DNA of 64,000 nt from Pseudevernia furfuracea (Eukaryota; Ascomycota; Lecanoromycetes; Lecanorales; Parmeliaceae): contig JAIUPT010000033.1 of NCBI GenBank assembly GCA_022315425.1, positions 1,054,001 through 1,118,000 on the forward strand, given 5' to 3'. The position numbers and the translations under genes are program-made. The notes under the pieces are model-generated. The model did not search any database, was not told the origin of the DNA, and saw nothing but the letters and a program-made list of their open reading frames with translations. Below, piece after piece: positions 24,401 to 34,897 of this stretch; position 1 is the first letter of the stretch, and each line of letters begins with the position of its first letter.

Positions 24401-24973
24401 CGGCCTCAAGCCGTGTGGACCTCCCGGGCCACCATGACCACCATTGGTATGTGGATGGTGGGTGGTGAGACTGTGACTGGCGTATGAACTTTTTGTTGTA
24501 GAGTATGAGCGATAGTCTTCAATTGAAGGAGATCTAGCGGGTCCTCGATGAGGCCTTGGGATCTGATTCTGAAGACTGGAGACATTAGAGGCTATTGTCT
24601 CTTGACGGGAGTGCAATGGAATGGCGCGTGTATTGCTGTCTTCGTGTCTGCTGTAGTATGCTCCTGGCTGACGTTGCTTGCTGGGTGTCCCGCGGGCCTT
24701 GGACAGTCGTGGAAGTGAAGGCGGTACTCGAGACGGTTTGATGGAGAATTGGCCTACACTGCCCGTCTCTGTGGTGTTTCTGAGCATGCTTTGGATCGAA
24801 GATGGGTTTTTAAGTATATCCGAATTTTCGTCTCCATTGGGCGTTCCCGTGCGAGATCTGCCATCGTGGAGGTCGTCTTGAGGGTGCCCAATTCCATTCC
24901 TTGCAGGGTGATTGCTAGGCAGCTCGGAGAGTGGCATCACTGTCATTGTACCTTGACCACCTCCAAGCATCAA
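21485..24973 (-). CDS. Large disordered Ser/Pro-rich fungal protein of unknown function (1162 aa)
   Basis: A single uninterrupted minus-strand frame of 1162 residues, starting MMLGGGQGTMTVMPLSELPS. I do not recognise a domain. The sequence is low in hydrophobic residues and rich in Ser, Pro, Arg, His and Asn, with many SP/TP and RxxS sites, which predicts intrinsic disorder and heavy phosphorylation. Pro-rich segments (PPSPPNKSPPNKELPPLPS, about residues 805-823) could bind SH3 or WW domains. The C-terminal 80 residues are very basic and Trp/Arg-rich (KLVNKLRSWWQRGEDRVREW, then RWRRRYNGAIGRS), resembling an amphipathic membrane- or nucleic-acid-binding helix. A 15-bp duplication (22538-22567) repeats SPPNK. 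The start could lie slightly downstream, as two ATGs are adjacent. Confidence 0.75.
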   Translation of the reverse strand: MMLGGGQGTMTVMPLSELPSNHPARNGIGHPQDDLHDGRSRTGTPNGDENSDILKNPSSIQSMLRNTTETGSVGQFSIKPSRVPPSLPRLSKARGTPSKQRQPGAYYSRHEDSNTRAIPLHSRQETIASNVSSLQNQIPRPHRGPARSPSIEDYRSYSTTKSSYASHSLTTHHPHTNGGHGGPGGPHGLRPRSPFAYPTRLKRPGYRPSSPALSEFNKQNRSQTSLHRRPSFRTNSPSSLHTNGAPSPWRKGVNRSDPLLRYYPQSAAPIPGRAPSPSPTSTRPPTPKASPSLNSIASSTNGLQATKKGSWINPQSPTPPPIFYDYTEDFGEQGVEQQDYSHYVSMSTGTLAEHPMLDTATTTYYELDASLDSTSRSELPSENSIPKLKTQALDNKFDQTTSQFEVDDQSSIQALHKDLSEVPELPEGDLSNAEVDVAPVKHDDGLLEQESQYPFPKQASPLIATAERPEQLSDQEHRQESPLQVENTENTSRVSESPNRRISSPVVSIHSAQPAPKPVPEWQDLSPRDAKAMPSAVAIPVHVGQPAEESDHGMGPDVENRPSIQLVRAISSEDHSGNEHTVTEIISPTPERSMTSPSNVSRFSKILSINDDLLDLDELANRIKGKDKADNPMQGIMDNRARVARIKPPWRKRSVQLRDIATRQNAADYALVEASDSEDEPELTQGLRQTFCKPDDRPLDNRPRSPPIILPSQKVHRGYPGPLSIRRSPAVRRSTSDLRKVRDSPNAHPDEDLGFPEESPTHIALTLEAKQSSSPQLKANQSFESPREYSIHEGSTSNIKPPSPPNKSPPNKELPPLPSGRSAVMALSPPVAPRLPSLPFSFTPLIHRRSEDETASAAELEAVALSYLDQSGKIHEDEEIAAPIPATKLSSDRSSIASSPDSRPWNLDTSYPWSDQQPKLEVMMPEPTEDPNRSTRSLPRFRFKVQRASSTTEGTGKITKYPLSSDASSSPFASSHEVLQGTAFRGKRYPTLSVMPGQINSSHDIIQSSPNQTRFVESFETQSPRITLVPPSPGFEARSFFSDDSSQIRPRRALRKRFSALRNRTSRGASTDEPRGYDRGLLSSALGRSRASGRSSRQSENTAITVGASSHASHARRARRKLVNKLRSWWQRGEDRVREWRWRRRYNGAIGRSVSADLYAGV
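22538..22567. repeat. 15-bp in-frame tandem duplication
   Basis: Unit cttgttggggggtga, perfect at 22538-22552 and 22553-22567. On the coding strand it gives the repeated SPPNK in a Pro-rich linker of the 1162-residue protein. Confidence 0.9.
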
Positions 24974-26033
24974 TAAGAAATGGTACCTCGCATTACGGGC
25001 GAGTCAATGGAAAGTTAAGCTGAGGAAGCGAGGGTTGGGGGAAACGGACTGAGATAGAAGGCTAGTCCATAATGGTGCCTGGCGACTACCTTACAACGGA
25101 AGGAACAGCACCTACAAGATCTTCTTCACATTGCATTATGAATCATAATATTGAACAAGTCACAAGCCCAATCAATCATCCCTTTAAGCATTAAGGGATT
25201 ATTATTAACGAAATACTTGTACTTGAACACCCAAGGACCAAGGTTGAGATATTCAGATAATCCACTTGCAGTGAGGAAGGTGCCATCACTCACGAGGCGA
25301 CCACATCTACCTTATACTTTCCTGTCTAGAGGGGTGAAGCCTGCCTTATCCTCGTTTGAATTTAGCTGACTGATCGCAAATACTGGTGCTGTATGGGATG
25401 TACGGGACAAACCATGAGCTCCAGATGAAAGCACAGTGATGTGCCCATGACTTTGAAACTTGTGTCTCACTGCCATGCCTTACGAGGCCATCGAGACCTT
25501 GCTCGTCAATTCCTTGCACCTTGATTAGTCAACGCTGCTTTCATCCCTATGGCAGAACCAGGTTGCTCTTAGTGCCGGAAGCGTTTCGTTTCAAACGGCA
25601 AGTATGCGTGGAATGCAATTATCAAGTTGGCGTGGTTAGCAGCCAACAAGTACACAACATTGTCATGGATGGAGATTGAAATTCTGAAATGAGAGTCGTA
25701 AAGCGGTCTCGGAAGAAGTGGTGGTACAACAACATACCTTACATACAATGAACCTCACCACGCTGACTAAGCCTATCCACTCCCAGCCGAGCTTGGCGTT
25801 GATGGTCTGGAAGATAACGCGGAACACGCTCCGCCATCATCAAATGCATCTTGGTAGTCGAAAACCTTATCAGTCATCTGTTTCTATTCTACATGATTGA
25901 CGTCATAGCGACCCCCCAAGTCCTCACAAGACATTCTCACTCCCACGTCCACCCTCCCTGACATCATCATCTTCAATCATCCAACTCCAAAATCTCAACA
26001 AGACCCGAAGACTACACGAACACTGAAACCGCT
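24974..26033. other. Divergent intergenic region (1.06 kb)
   Basis: The region lies between the start of the 1162-residue protein (-) and the small hydrophilic protein (+). No coding sequence is supported. A consensus CRE lies near its right end (25898-25905), followed by a C-rich/CT-rich stretch (25906-25975) typical of a fungal core promoter. Confidence 0.5.
25898..25905. promoter_or_regulatory. CRE-type palindrome TGACGTCA
   Basis: A perfect 8-bp cAMP-response-element palindrome, the known target of bZIP factors such as Atf1/AtfA. It sits 129 bp upstream of the start of the small hydrophilic protein gene, a normal promoter distance. Function is inferred. Confidence 0.45.
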
Positions 26034-26308
26034 ATGGCCTCCACCGACTCCACCATCCCAGATACTAGCACCGGCGACTCAACGGGCGGGCATGCGGGCC
26101 AAAGCCTTACAGACAAAGCCAAATCTGCCCTCAAAGGCAACGTTCCCGTAAATGGTCCTTAACCTCATTGTCTGTCCGTCTGCTGATGCAAGTGCAGACC
26201 GCCGACAAAGGCACCGAGCAGAGTGCTGAAAAGGATGTGAAGGAAAAGATGGATCAGGGCGTCGGCAAAGATACTGGGTCGAGCGGTTCGCAGAACACGC
26301 TACTGTAG
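26034..26308 (+). CDS. Small hydrophilic (hydrophilin/CsbD-like) protein
   Basis: Two exons (26034-26147 and 26198-26308) joined in phase 0 give 74 residues. Neither exon alone makes a long frame. The product is extremely hydrophilic and rich in Gly, Ser, Thr, Lys, Asp and Glu, with no hydrophobic core. It contains SLTDKAKSALKGN and GTEQSAEKDVKEKMDQ, which look like LEA/CsbD-type stress proteins of fungi. The assignment rests on composition and these short helices, not on a firm family match. The 50-nt intron has donor GTAAAT and acceptor TGCAG. The upstream CRE fits stress control by an Atf1-type factor. No signal peptide is seen. Confidence 0.6.
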
Positions 26309-26612
26309 GAAGTAGGCGAGGATAGATGCGCACAGCAGAGGTCGAGGGTGGAGACAAGGTGGATACAAGGCGGAAGCTTTCTGCGTTGGGGGGGGGAGAA
26401 TTGACTGATGAAATCCATGATATGTAGCTAAGAAGATCAACATACAATTCTATGCGGCTCTCTTAGCTGTCCCAAGTCCTACCCATTCCTCTGAGCACCA
26501 GAGGCATGCGTGCTGCGCGCAATGCTACAACCAATATCCAGCTAAATGGGACGAGGCCGTCAAAAATCTCACAGCCCAGGCCAATGCCCAACAGCAAGCA
26601 AAGAGATATACC

Positions 26613-29600
26613 TCATATGGGCATCATACCAATCCCACCGCCACCTTGGCCTCCTCGGAATCCACCGCGCTTGGCTGGCCCGCCGCCGAAGCTGCTTCCA
26701 CTACTTCTGCTGCTTGTGGACTTGCTCTTCGTAACACCAGCGGAAGCATTGCCCTTACCGGTGCTACCAAATGATTTCCTGTTCTTCTTCCATCCACCTC
26801 GGGAATTGCCACGTCCACTTCTACCACCACGGTTTTTCGAGTTATCGGAGGATTGTGCTCGAGCAGGAGGAGGAGCGGGCGCAAGTTGAGAGACTAGGGT
26901 TGATTAGAAAGTAATTTCCTTAGGCAATCCATTTGACTTACTCCTTTCGTTCAATGCAATCACATCAGGCGAGGGCTTAAAGAAATGGCTTCGTTCTTCC
27001 CCTGATTCATCGTTTCCGTCGAAATCATCAATTTCATTCCCGTCCTCAAATTCGTCATCGCTACTGAGCTCGATAATGTTCTGGTGATTCGGATCCTGGG
27101 GCCGGTCTTCCTCTCGCTGCATCATGGCTTCGTAGCTGCGATGAGCTTCGCGGACGAGCTTGAGAAATTCTCTGCCATGAATCTCAACTTTGTTGGGGTC
27201 AATGCCAGGTATCTCAAGCATCTCGTCCTCGTCTGGTGCTTGTTAGTAACAGCGCCAGAATTTTCAATGTACGGAGTGATTACTTTGTGGGAAGTTGATT
27301 GCCATTTCTCGAAGAATAGTATCTGTGAAAGGATGACCCTTTAAGGCCTTCTTAAGAAGGATCTAATGGTCTTCAGTACCGTGCCGTGGTTAATAATGGT
27401 GATGGTAAGAGCTCACCTTCTGACTCAGCTCCTTCGCATTTTCTAAAAAGTTTTCCACCACCATTCGATGAATGTTATTCAATCTCTCCAACTTTTCGTC
27501 GATTGTGATTGGTGGCCCAAGTGGCCTTTTTGGTACATTCCGAGACTGTCCCTTCTCTCGTATAGGACCAAAGCCATCTTCCGATTCATCCTCTGTTTCG
27601 TTCAACGAGCCATCCTCATCGTCATCTACTACCAAATCGTCACGGCGGTAAACATTCCTGTGCAATTCAAGCTCGGGCTGGGCATTACTCCTCTGGTTGA
27701 CACGACGTCGAGAAGCGGCTTGGACAGGAGACGAGACATTCGTTGATGTCGGATGGTCTAGACGCGACGCAGCCACCCCAGTCTCTCTCTTCTTGGACAG
27801 TTTCTTTGGAGCATTATTCTGGTCTTTGGTCTTCCTGGTTGGAGATAAACGAACCTGCAAAATGAGCTTTCTTCGGCCTTTCGCAAAGTGAACGCTATTT
27901 TTTCCTAGCTTTACATAGTCAATATTCGCATAAAGGTCAATTGAGTTACCAATACTTACATGAACGTATTGGTTAGCGAATCCAGATTTGTTCATGACAT
28001 TCTTCTCCAACAACGCATCTTCACTCAAAAGCCTATAGAAGATACGCTCCACGTCTCCCCTGTCTATGTTGGAACCGACCCCGTACTCTGAGACTTCGCT
28101 ATGACGCAGGTCGGTGATCTTCTTGGTCTTACTTCCACGGAACACATCAACGCAATGAAGCAGTGTAACTTTGTCTCCTTCTAACCTCTTGACCATGGAT
28201 AGGGCAGCAGTGGCGAGTTTGCTGAAGTCCTGAATCTCAAAAGTGCTATTACTATTGCAATTATCGCATGAGCCTTTGCAATCCTCTCGGTTGAAGGATT
28301 CGTTGAAGTAATTAAGGACTTGTACTCTTCGGCAGTCGCTTTTGTTCTCACAAAATTGGATGACATTCCTCAGCATCTGACGTTGGCGCTCCTGTTGGTC
28401 CACTGTGCCCTCTCCCTCGTCGATCATGCGTTTTAAAGCACTGGTGTCCTGGTAGCCATAGTAAAGATAACATCCAGAGCGTTTGCCATCTCGTCCAGCG
28501 CGGCCAGTCTCTTGGTAGTAGCCCTCGAGACTTTTGGGGATGGTGTGATGGATCACGAAGCGTACATCGGGTTTGTCGATTCCCATGCCGAAGGCAATCG
28601 TGGCAATGATGACGTTGTATGCCCCGGCCTGCCACTGTCTTTGGACATTCTTCCTCTCCTCCGATTTCATACCAGCATGGTAGTGATGGGCCCTAATGTT
28701 GTACTGCTCACGAAGCTTGGTCGCAATGTCTTCGCAGTTCTTCCTCGAAAGACAGTAGATGATGCCGGACTGCCCTCTGTAAGACTTGTTGATTGTTTTT
28801 GCTATGCTATCGAGTACGTCCTTTGCCTTGGTCTTGCTCCTCACTTCGTAATTTAAGTTAGGCCGATTGAAGCTTTGAGAAAAAGTTTCACAATTCTTGA
28901 TACCAAGATTGTGGATTACATCGATTTTCACGTTTTCAGTGGCCGTAGCAGTCAAAGCTATGACAGGTACGCCAGGAAACTGTTGCCTTACCTCCCCTAA
29001 CAATTTATAGTCAGGTCGAAAGTCGTGGCCCCACTGACTGACACAATGCGCTTCGTCAATGACGATGCGCGCCAGCTTTCGTCGTCCATGGAGATCTCCC
29101 AAAGCGCTGAGTATGGGTTGGCTTCTGTTTATCATTTCAGGCGTGATGTAAAGTAGTTGACAGAATTTGTGAGGTTGTTGCTCTTTAAGGCAGTTCATGA
29201 CTAATCGGCGATACTCCTCTGTAACTTCACTGTTTATCAGGAGAGCCTGAATCTTGAGTTCCTGCAGATGCTCGACCTGATCTTGCATAAGACTGAGCAA
29301 CGGAGAAATGACTATTGTGACACCTTGGGTCTTCCCTGAGTTCACGACAGCCGGCAATTGGTAGCAGAGTGATTTGCCTCCTCCAGTTGGCATCAAAACA
29401 AAGGCATCCTTGCCGGCCAATGTAGCGTTGATAGCTTCAAGTTGGTTGGGCCGGAAGCCTCGCAGATGAAAGCGGTCTTTCAGAGCAGCTTTTACGTCTT
29501 TTGACCACACGTGTTGCATCTGCGCGGGCTGGGGAGCTGTGTAAGAAGAGGCGAGACTAGTTTTTGACGCTTCTAGGCGTAAAGCGTTACCGGAAGTCTC

Positions 29601-32027
29601 TGCGAAGACATCACGTCGTCCGATATCGTGATTAGAGTAAGGTCTAGTGTTTCGATTTTCCACTTCTTCTGCGACCTCAAGCATATCCACATCATCGTTG
29701 TCTTCGCCGTACTCATCTTCATCGACATCTGCCTGGAATGGGATGCCCATATGCGTCGTGAAAAGATCTTCATCTTCTTCGACATACTCAAGCTTAGCAG
29801 CTCCAGCACGAGAAGGCGTCTTAGGACGGCTCGATCCTTGCGTCTTGGAATCTTGCGGCTGTGCGCTTGCTTCTGCCCGCCGAGATGTCTGCTTCGAAGG
29901 AGAGAAGTAAGAATTGACATCTCTCGCGGCTGGTGAAGAGGTGTAAGTTTTTAAAGGACTCCCTTGCGTTCTCGGAAGATCGACCATGGAATGTTTGTTT
30001 GCTGTGTGAGGAGCGATGTTTGGAGCTTGTGTTTGCTGGACATATTGTGTGGTTGCCGGTCCGCTTGAAATTGGTGGCCGTACATCAGGCGTCATAAGTC
30101 GCTGCGCATGCGAATCGGCCTGAGTTGATTGCACGAGAGTAGTAGAGCACTCGCCGGGCTTATATTTCTTGGGTTCAATGATGTGGGAATTGCCCGGCAT
30201 CGACTGATAACTCGCTGTAGGGAGGTCCGCTTGAACCAATAGTAGACTAATCTCGGATTCGATCTGCGTTAAGCGACTAGCGAAGCTTTTGGTATCAGCC
30301 AAATCCTGATCGAAGATCGAATGGTGCAGATCTTCTTCGATGGCAGCTATCACACGGGCTTTAGTCTCCAGCTTCAATTTAGAAAGCCTCAAATGTTCCT
30401 CTCTTAGGAACAGCAGACTATTCGTCGCGTCTATCTTAGCCGTCCATGAAGCCGGCTGCTTCAGCATTTCAGCTGTAGGTGTCTTCCCCTCAACATTGAA
30501 ACTGAACAATTTCTCCGCAGCGGATCTTCGACCGCGATATAACCCATCAAGAAAAGCCTGGGTGCAATCTGGCTGGAAGCTCAAGAACGCTTGGACAGCA
30601 ACATTGTCCGAATTTTCTGGAGGTGTGATTGAACCATTGGACGAGGTTATGGCCTGCTGCAAATGGGGTCGCTGAAGCCCATGTGGTAGTTTGGTTGGCG
30701 AGTCACGTTGAAAAGGGGATGCTCCGCTGCTTGTGGGCATAAGCTGGTCTGACAAAGTCTGAATGTCAGAATTTTTCACTGCGCTTGGCAAATCAACGAG
30801 CTTTTCGTCATTGAATGAGTGGACACGCTTTTGGGCGGTAGAAGAGGGCGCAGCCAACACCGGATTGACGCTTTCATCACTCTCAAACTTGAGATCGTTG
30901 AGCCGTTCCTTGTATTCGGCCTCATCATCTTCGTCTTCCGAGTCTGCGATTGTCTTCTTCTTCCCCTTCTTCTTCTTCTTCTTCTCGTCGAGCTTTCGGT
31001 CAAGTTCGTCCTTGGTTGCAGTCCGAGCGATAGAATCCTTGGGGGAACGTATTCTTTGCTGGCCGCTATATTTTCCTAAAGTGCTTGGCGAGTCAAGATC
31101 GTCGTCGAAAAAGTGATCATTAGGCGATAGACGTGGTATAGCTTTCCGGCTGCTGGTGATTTGTTTCGTCGCTCCCTGGCTGTTGGGCTTTTTGGGAGAT
31201 TTTGCAGACTTTGGTGGTATGAACTCATCTGGGAACGTCTCTATGGCAGTAAAGCCACTTTGTGACATCCTGAGGGGCACTTCTGCTTGGAGTTCATCCT
31301 CCTCAAGCTCGTCACTTTTCCTCTTCTTGCCCTTTTTGACGGGAGGCTCCTTGCGTGTAGCACTGTCTTCCCTCCATATAGCCCTCGACTCTCCAAATGT
31401 CTCGACAGTACTGGACGAAGATGTATGTAGGTCATCTCGGGTGAGGTCAAAGGAGGTAGCTTCGCAACGAGGTGGTGGACCTCTTGTGACAGGTGCCTCA
31501 AGCGTATCTGCTGTGTGCCTCTTAGCACCAGACTTAGCCGTATCCAACGTAGAGTCTGGAAATCTGTCAGCTGTGCTCACGAAGTCGCAATAGATTCTGT
31601 TTTTCATACCAGAAGGTCTATACTCCCACTGAGCACTGTACTGATCCTTGAGAGACGTCCCTGGTTTTCGGGTAGAGGTATGTGAAGGAGTTTGAAGTAC
31701 AACGGGAATGTGCTCGCTCAGTAGTCGAGGCTTATTGTTTGACTTGGGTCCAGACTGGAGCCGTGCCATTTCAGGTTGGCCTTGAGCGTTAAGAACACTT
31801 GCTGGTAAAGTGGGTCGAAGGAATTCCGGCTGTCTTGCTGTGCTGTTAACATTGCTGTTGAACTCCTCAACAATCGTATCTAGCCCAAGATACTCGACTT
31901 CTTGAGGCAAGGACAAGGCGTCTTCAACGGATGGAGTGGGTGGTGGGGCGTACGCTGACTGCGGGGGTTCAGCAGGTGAAGCTCGGAGAAGCCAATGGAG
32001 GTGCTGATTTAGGTTGTGTCTCGTCAT
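26613..32027 (-). CDS. sgs1: RecQ family ATP-dependent DNA helicase (Sgs1/BLM/QDE-3 type)
   Basis: Four exons on the minus strand (32027-27417, 27362-27284, 27232-26942, 26893-26613) give 1753 residues. RecQ helicases unwind recombination intermediates with Top3-Rmi1 and protect replication forks; Neurospora QDE-3 also acts in quelling. The N-terminal 800 residues are disordered and acidic/basic patchy. The helicase core starts at GFRPNQLEAINATLAGKDAF. Walker A is PTGGGKS (880-886) and the DEAH box is at 991-994 (VIDEAHCVSQWGHDFRPD). The C-terminal helicase half has GMGIDKPDVRFVIH and YYQETGRAGRDG. A RecQ-Ct zinc module follows (CENKSDCRR, CKGSCDNC), then an HRDC domain (about 1515-1590) interrupted by two introns. 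The protein ends in a Gly/Arg/Ser tail with SGRGNSRGG and RGGFRGGQGGGG. Its length is in the range of filamentous-fungal homologues. Confidence 0.94.
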
Positions 32028-32460
32028 AGAATCCAGTCATAGCTGCTTGGGAGAAAGCAGCCATCAAGATCTTAAGTCCGAATACCTCAGCGAGTGAATA
32101 CGGAATAGGTGGAATTGCGAGCGAGATTCAATTTCGCGTGTGACGGAGACGCGCCTGCCGGATTTGCCGCTAGTACGAAGTCACGTGCGTGCACCTCGTG
32201 GTAGAATCTGTATCATGCTTCCGTTTCTCTCTCCGAATATCTCAGACATACAGGAAGCAGAAAACGCTGAATCTGGAGTAGAAGAAGGCTTTCTACTTTG
32301 AACTTACGCAGTAATAATGCGCGCTCCTTGGACTAGCTTTGGTGATGACTAGAACGTTGGATGCGCACAGATCTTTAGATTCCGAAAGTCTCAAAGAATC
32401 GCAAGTGTTCAATTACTTGCTTTAAAGCCTTGATTAATACTGTGCGTCCATCAGACGGTC
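32028..32460. promoter_or_regulatory. Divergent promoter: recQ helicase (-) / kel3 (+)
   Basis: 433 bp between two start codons. It contains an E-box CACGTG at 32182-32187, within a GC-rich segment. No coding sequence is seen. Confidence 0.45.
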
Positions 32461-34644
32461 ATGGCTAAGAAGGAAAAGAAATCCAAAGATGCTGAGAAGA
32501 AAGCTCGCGTTGCTGCCAAACAAAGCAAAAAGACAGCTCAGAAAGAAAAGAAAGTCAAGTCCAAAGGGGCGGACGAAAGTGACGCTGAAGATGTCGACCT
32601 GGAATCAGTGCTGGAAGAGTACGCCAAACAAGTGGGCAATTTCCCTTCCAAGGCATCCCGAAATGATGGAAAGCCGCTCACGATATTAGCAAGCCCAATT
32701 CCTCAAAGTCACGGAGACTCTCTGCAAACCTCCATCTCCTCGCTCATCGGCAACTCTCATTGGCTCACCTTCCAACATGAAGGAGCTTTTCCTTTTTGGG
32801 GGAGAGTATTACAACGGCGCCCTTGCTACGTTTTTCAATGACCTTTTCATCTATCATGTTGAAAGAGACGAGTGGCGAAAAGTAACAAGCCCGAACAGTC
32901 CCTTGCCCAGAAGTGGGCATGCGTGGTGTCGAGGTGGCAATGCTGGCGGAGTGTATTTATTTGGAGGTATGCCTGGGAATCAGCTCGACGAAAAGAGTCC
33001 GTAACAATGTCAGGCTCGCTAACTTGGGGTCACAGGCGAATTTTCGTCACCGAAACAGGGCACTTTCTACCACTACAATGACTTTTGGAGGCTAGAACCA
33101 TCCACCAGAGAGTGGACCAGACTAGAAAGCAAAGGTAAGAGCCCGCCTGCGAGAAGTGGACACAGATTGGTGTACTACAAAGTAAGTTCACAGATCTAGA
33201 CAACGGTTGCTAGCAACTGCTCAATCATATCTAGAACTACATAATTTTGTTCGGAGGGTTCCAGGATACTTCCCAGGTGACCAAGTATTTACAAGATCTT
33301 TGGATTTATGACTGTCAAAATTACCTGTGGCACAATCCTGTACTGCCTCAGAAGCCTGATGCGAGGTCTTCTTTCTCCTTTCTTCCACATGACGCAGGAG
33401 CTGTCTTATTTGGGGGCTATTCAAGGGTCAAAGCCAACACTGTTGTCGGCAAACAGACCAAAAGAGGCCCCCAAGCATCGAAATCGGTCTTGAAACCGAT
33501 GATACATCAAGACACTTGGCTTCTTCGCATCGAGCAACCAGCTGCAGACGCAACAGGCGGCGCTACTCCAATAGTGCGATGGGAGCGTCGCAAGAAACCA
33601 GTAAATTCGCCGAATCCAGCCAGGGCAGGCGCGACTCAGGCTTATCACAAAGGTCGTGGAATTATGTTTGGTGGAGTTCATGATGTTGAAGAAAGCGAGG
33701 AAGGTATCGATAGCGAATTCTTCGACCAACTTTTTGCATTCAACATTGAGCGTAACAGATTTTTCCCCCTGACATTGCGGCGCGCCAAAGTTGCTTCCAA
33801 GAAGCAGATGGGAGATCGTGGTGCAAAAAGAGGCAGAGGCAAAGCAGATGAAGCTGAATTGCTCTGCAATCTTGCTGCATTAGAAACAAAAGGAACTCTT
33901 CCGGATTCATATACTATAGATACAGAGCTCATGTCGGAGGCAGAAGATTCGCCGCCTAAGGCGGCCAAAGTGGTCCTAAGAACCATGCCTCATCCCAGGT
34001 TCAACGCGCAGCTGACAGTTCAAGGCGATGTATTGTATATCTTTGGCGGAACCTATGAGCGAGGTGATCGCGAATACACGTTTGATGAGATGCACGCCAT
34101 CGATCTCGGTAAAGTCGACGGTGTTCAAGAAATCTATAGAAGGGAACTCGAGAATTGGCAAGTCGACGATTCAGAGAGCGAGTCGGAGTCCGATGAAGAC
34201 CGAGAATTCGGTTCAACAGATGAAGACATGGAGGGAGACGTACCATCAGGTGTGGCTCTACCACTAACGGAGATCCCAACAAAGTCTACAGAAATGCCAT
34301 TGGCAGAGGAGCAGATGGATGAGACTGAAGATGAGCACCCAGAAATCACGTTCGCCGACACGAGACCTCACCCCCGACCTTTTGAAAGTCTTCGCGAATT
34401 CTTCTCTAGGACATCGAATTTATGGCAAGAACTTGTTCTAGGACAGTTGCAGAGCAAAGGTGATGGCATCAATAGTTCTGTCAAAGAGTTGAGGAAGGTG
34501 GCGTTTGATCTAGCAGAGACCAAATGGTGGGATAGCAGGGAAGAGATCACTGCGGAGGAAGAGAGGCAAGAAGAGGCTGGTATTGGCGAGGTTGTTAGCG
34601 TGGCCGATCGAGCCAACACTGGTGGGCCAAACCGGAGACGTTAG
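32461..34644 (+). CDS. kel3: Kelch-repeat protein, Kel3/KLHDC4-like
   Basis: Four exons (32461-32631, 32690-32966, 33036-33181, 33235-34644) give 667 residues. It belongs to the cytoplasmic kelch family of yeast Kel3 and human KLHDC4, whose molecular role is poorly known. The first 57 residues are Lys-rich and nucleolar-like (MAKKEKKSKDAEKKARVAAK). Six kelch blades follow, seen as KELFLFGGEYYNG, NDLFIYHVERDEWRKV, GGVYLFGG, NDFWRLEPSTREWTRL, YIILFGGFQDT with DLWIYDCQNYLW, and the later IMFGGVHDVEES and VLYIFGGTYERG. A long acidic stretch separates the propeller from a conserved C-terminal helical domain (FESLREFFSRTSNLWQELVL). Each exon junction falls inside a blade, and the joined frame restores the blade motif, which supports the model strongly. 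Confidence 0.93.
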
Positions 34645-34783
34645 GGAGTGGTGAAAAATTTTGGAGAATTTGAGCAGACAGTAAGAGAGCTGGAATTCAA
34701 GTATAAAGTAAGGGTTCTCCAAACATTTTCATCTCAAGAGTAACGTAGTGAGACAATATGATTGGTTGCGGCGCGCGTAGAGT

Positions 34784-34795
34784 TGACGTCACGTG
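34784..34795. promoter_or_regulatory. Overlapping CRE (TGACGTCA) and E-box (CACGTG)
   Basis: TGACGTCA at 34784-34791 overlaps CACGTG at 34790-34795. An inverted CCAAT (ATTGG) lies at 34761-34765. These sites are about 100-135 bp upstream of the acylphosphatase start, a normal promoter distance. Binding by bZIP, bHLH and CCAAT-binding factors is inferred from the consensus only. Confidence 0.45.
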
Positions 34796-34897
34796 CAGCC
34801 TTCAGCAATGACTTCACACACATCCTGGCCCACTTCGTCAAGGATATTCACAAATTTTCCGCCAAGCCATCAACGACTTGATGCTTGAAGCATTCTG

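Noticed and set aside
29573..31116. Frames of 100-117 residues opposite or offset to the recQ N-terminal region
   Set aside because: Low-complexity shadows (Ser/Lys runs from the acidic tracts) of the real helicase frame.
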